Made by a program: the position numbers and the translations under genes. A stretch of DNA of 6,731 bases from CAZINM01 sp964540605. GTDB taxonomy: Bacteria > Patescibacteriota > Dojkabacteria > SC72 > JAHDCA01. The stretch is taken from the NCBI GenBank assembly GCA_964540605.1, contig CAZINM010000051.1:1-6731 (forward strand), in the 5' to 3' direction. Below the pieces are notes generated by a model. That model was not told where the DNA came from and did not search any database. It worked only from the letters and a program-made list of their open reading frames with translations. Each line of letters begins with the position of its first letter. The stretch's first letter is position 1. This document shows positions 6,161-6,731 of this stretch, in pieces.

Positions 6161-6731
6161 AGATCTAAATAAAAAAGATATCTCCAAATTAAAAGTTGCG
6201 ATCGTCCATAATTGGCTTTGGAAGATGAGAGGTGCTGAAAGAGTTTTAGAGTGTATGTGCGAGTTATTTCCACAAGCAAATATTTATGCTTTATTTGGGG
6301 ATGTATCAAAAAGTTCAAAAATTTCAAAATCTATACTTGAGCATAAGATCAACTTCTCTTTCTTAAATTCTTTACCATTTATCTCAAAATATTATCGCCA
6401 AACTATACCTCTTTGGCCAATAGCGACAGAAGTTTGGGACTTTTCTGACTATGATCTAGTTATAAGTTCAACAGCTTCAACTGTCGGCGGTGTTATAACA
6501 TCAACTGATACCTTACATATCTGCTATTCATATTCTCCTATGAGATACATTTGGGATCAAAGATATATTTACTCAAATAAACAGAAAGGATCAACAAAGT
6601 TGATCTTTAATTTAAGCTCACATTTTTTAAGGATCTGGGAAAATATTTCAGCTAAAAGACCAGATGCTAACATCTCTATATCTAATTTTATTTCAAATAG
6701 AATTAGTAAGTATTACCGTATACATACCGAT
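6153..6731 (+). CDS. Family 4 glycosyltransferase, N-terminal part (cut by window edge)
   Basis: The frame from ATG 6153 is open for 193 codons to the last base, so the C-terminal half, which would hold the nucleotide-sugar site, is outside. The visible GT-B acceptor domain reads KVAIVHNWLWKMRGAERVLE, then ELFPQANIYALF, YDLVISSTAS, DTLHICYSYSPMRYIWD, and RPDANISISNFISNRISKYY. These are the landmarks of a GT4 subgroup often annotated as mannosyl- or related glycosyltransferases for surface polysaccharides. The usual GGAERVL loop has Arg in place of the first Gly. The start overlaps the cohesin-like gene by 8 bases (ATGATTAA). A weak GAG lies a few bases upstream, so expression by coupling is likely. 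A later start before KVAIVH is not excluded, since the first 13 residues are polar and non-conserved. Confidence 0.9.
   Translation, partial: MIKDLNKKDISKLKVAIVHNWLWKMRGAERVLECMCELFPQANIYALFGDVSKSSKISKSILEHKINFSFLNSLPFISKYYRQTIPLWPIATEVWDFSDYDLVISSTASTVGGVITSTDTLHICYSYSPMRYIWDQRYIYSNKQKGSTKLIFNLSSHFLRIWENISAKRPDANISISNFISNRISKYYRIHTD

Noticed and set aside
1..6731. Recoded TGA (genetic code 25 or 4)
   Set aside because: uppP ends in TGA, as does the GT2, at family-typical lengths, and no gene contains an internal in-frame TGA, so the standard bacterial code fits.

Overview
The window is AT-rich, densely coded bacterial DNA that reads as a cell-surface locus. The most likely source is a Candidate Phyla Radiation (Patescibacteria) genome, for example the Dojkabacteria, Katanobacteria or Microgenomates side. 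This is an inference. It rests on the domain style of the long fibre-like protein, on a secreted cohesin-like protein with a PxTG-type C-terminal anchor, on very short gene spacing and on weak or absent Shine-Dalgarno sequences. All frames read with ordinary stops, and no in-frame TGA needs recoding. No rRNA, tRNA, insertion sequence or CRISPR array is visible.

Layout. Bases 1-2945 (+) are the 3' part of a very long, secreted-looking, tail-fibre-like protein whose start lies left of the window. It runs from Ser/Thr/Gly-rich repeats through DWDNT-type repeats and a fibre-type 'KMRLTTDGKLLVG' motif to a domain resembling phage-appendage peptidase G2 and a C-terminal beta-rich domain. Twelve bases later comes an FkbM-type SAM methyltransferase (2958-3680, +). 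It converges with undecaprenyl-diphosphate phosphatase uppP (3726-4472, -). uppP is translationally coupled by an ATGA overlap to an upstream family-2 glycosyltransferase (4469-5395, -). A 51-base divergent spacer separates that glycosyltransferase from a signal-peptide-bearing cohesin-like protein with a QPKTG + membrane-anchor tail (5447-6160, +). This gene overlaps by 8 bases the start of a family-4 glycosyltransferase (6153 to the window end, +), which the right edge cuts after 193 codons.

How the genes may work together. The two glycosyltransferases, the lipid-carrier recycling enzyme UppP and the FkbM methyltransferase fit assembly of a surface polysaccharide or glycan on undecaprenyl phosphate. 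The fibre-like protein and the anchored cohesin-like protein would be displayed at the same surface. This functional grouping is inferred from proximity and families.

Most notable signals: (1) both genes of the divergent pair carry a -10-like hexamer exactly 6 bases before their ATG and lack a Shine-Dalgarno, which suggests leaderless transcripts; (2) a 28-base direct repeat with one mismatch overlaps the 3' ends of both convergent genes; (3) codon choice shifts clearly within the fibre gene; (4) there is a possible non-canonical sortase signal. I see no clearly new defence or mobile system here.
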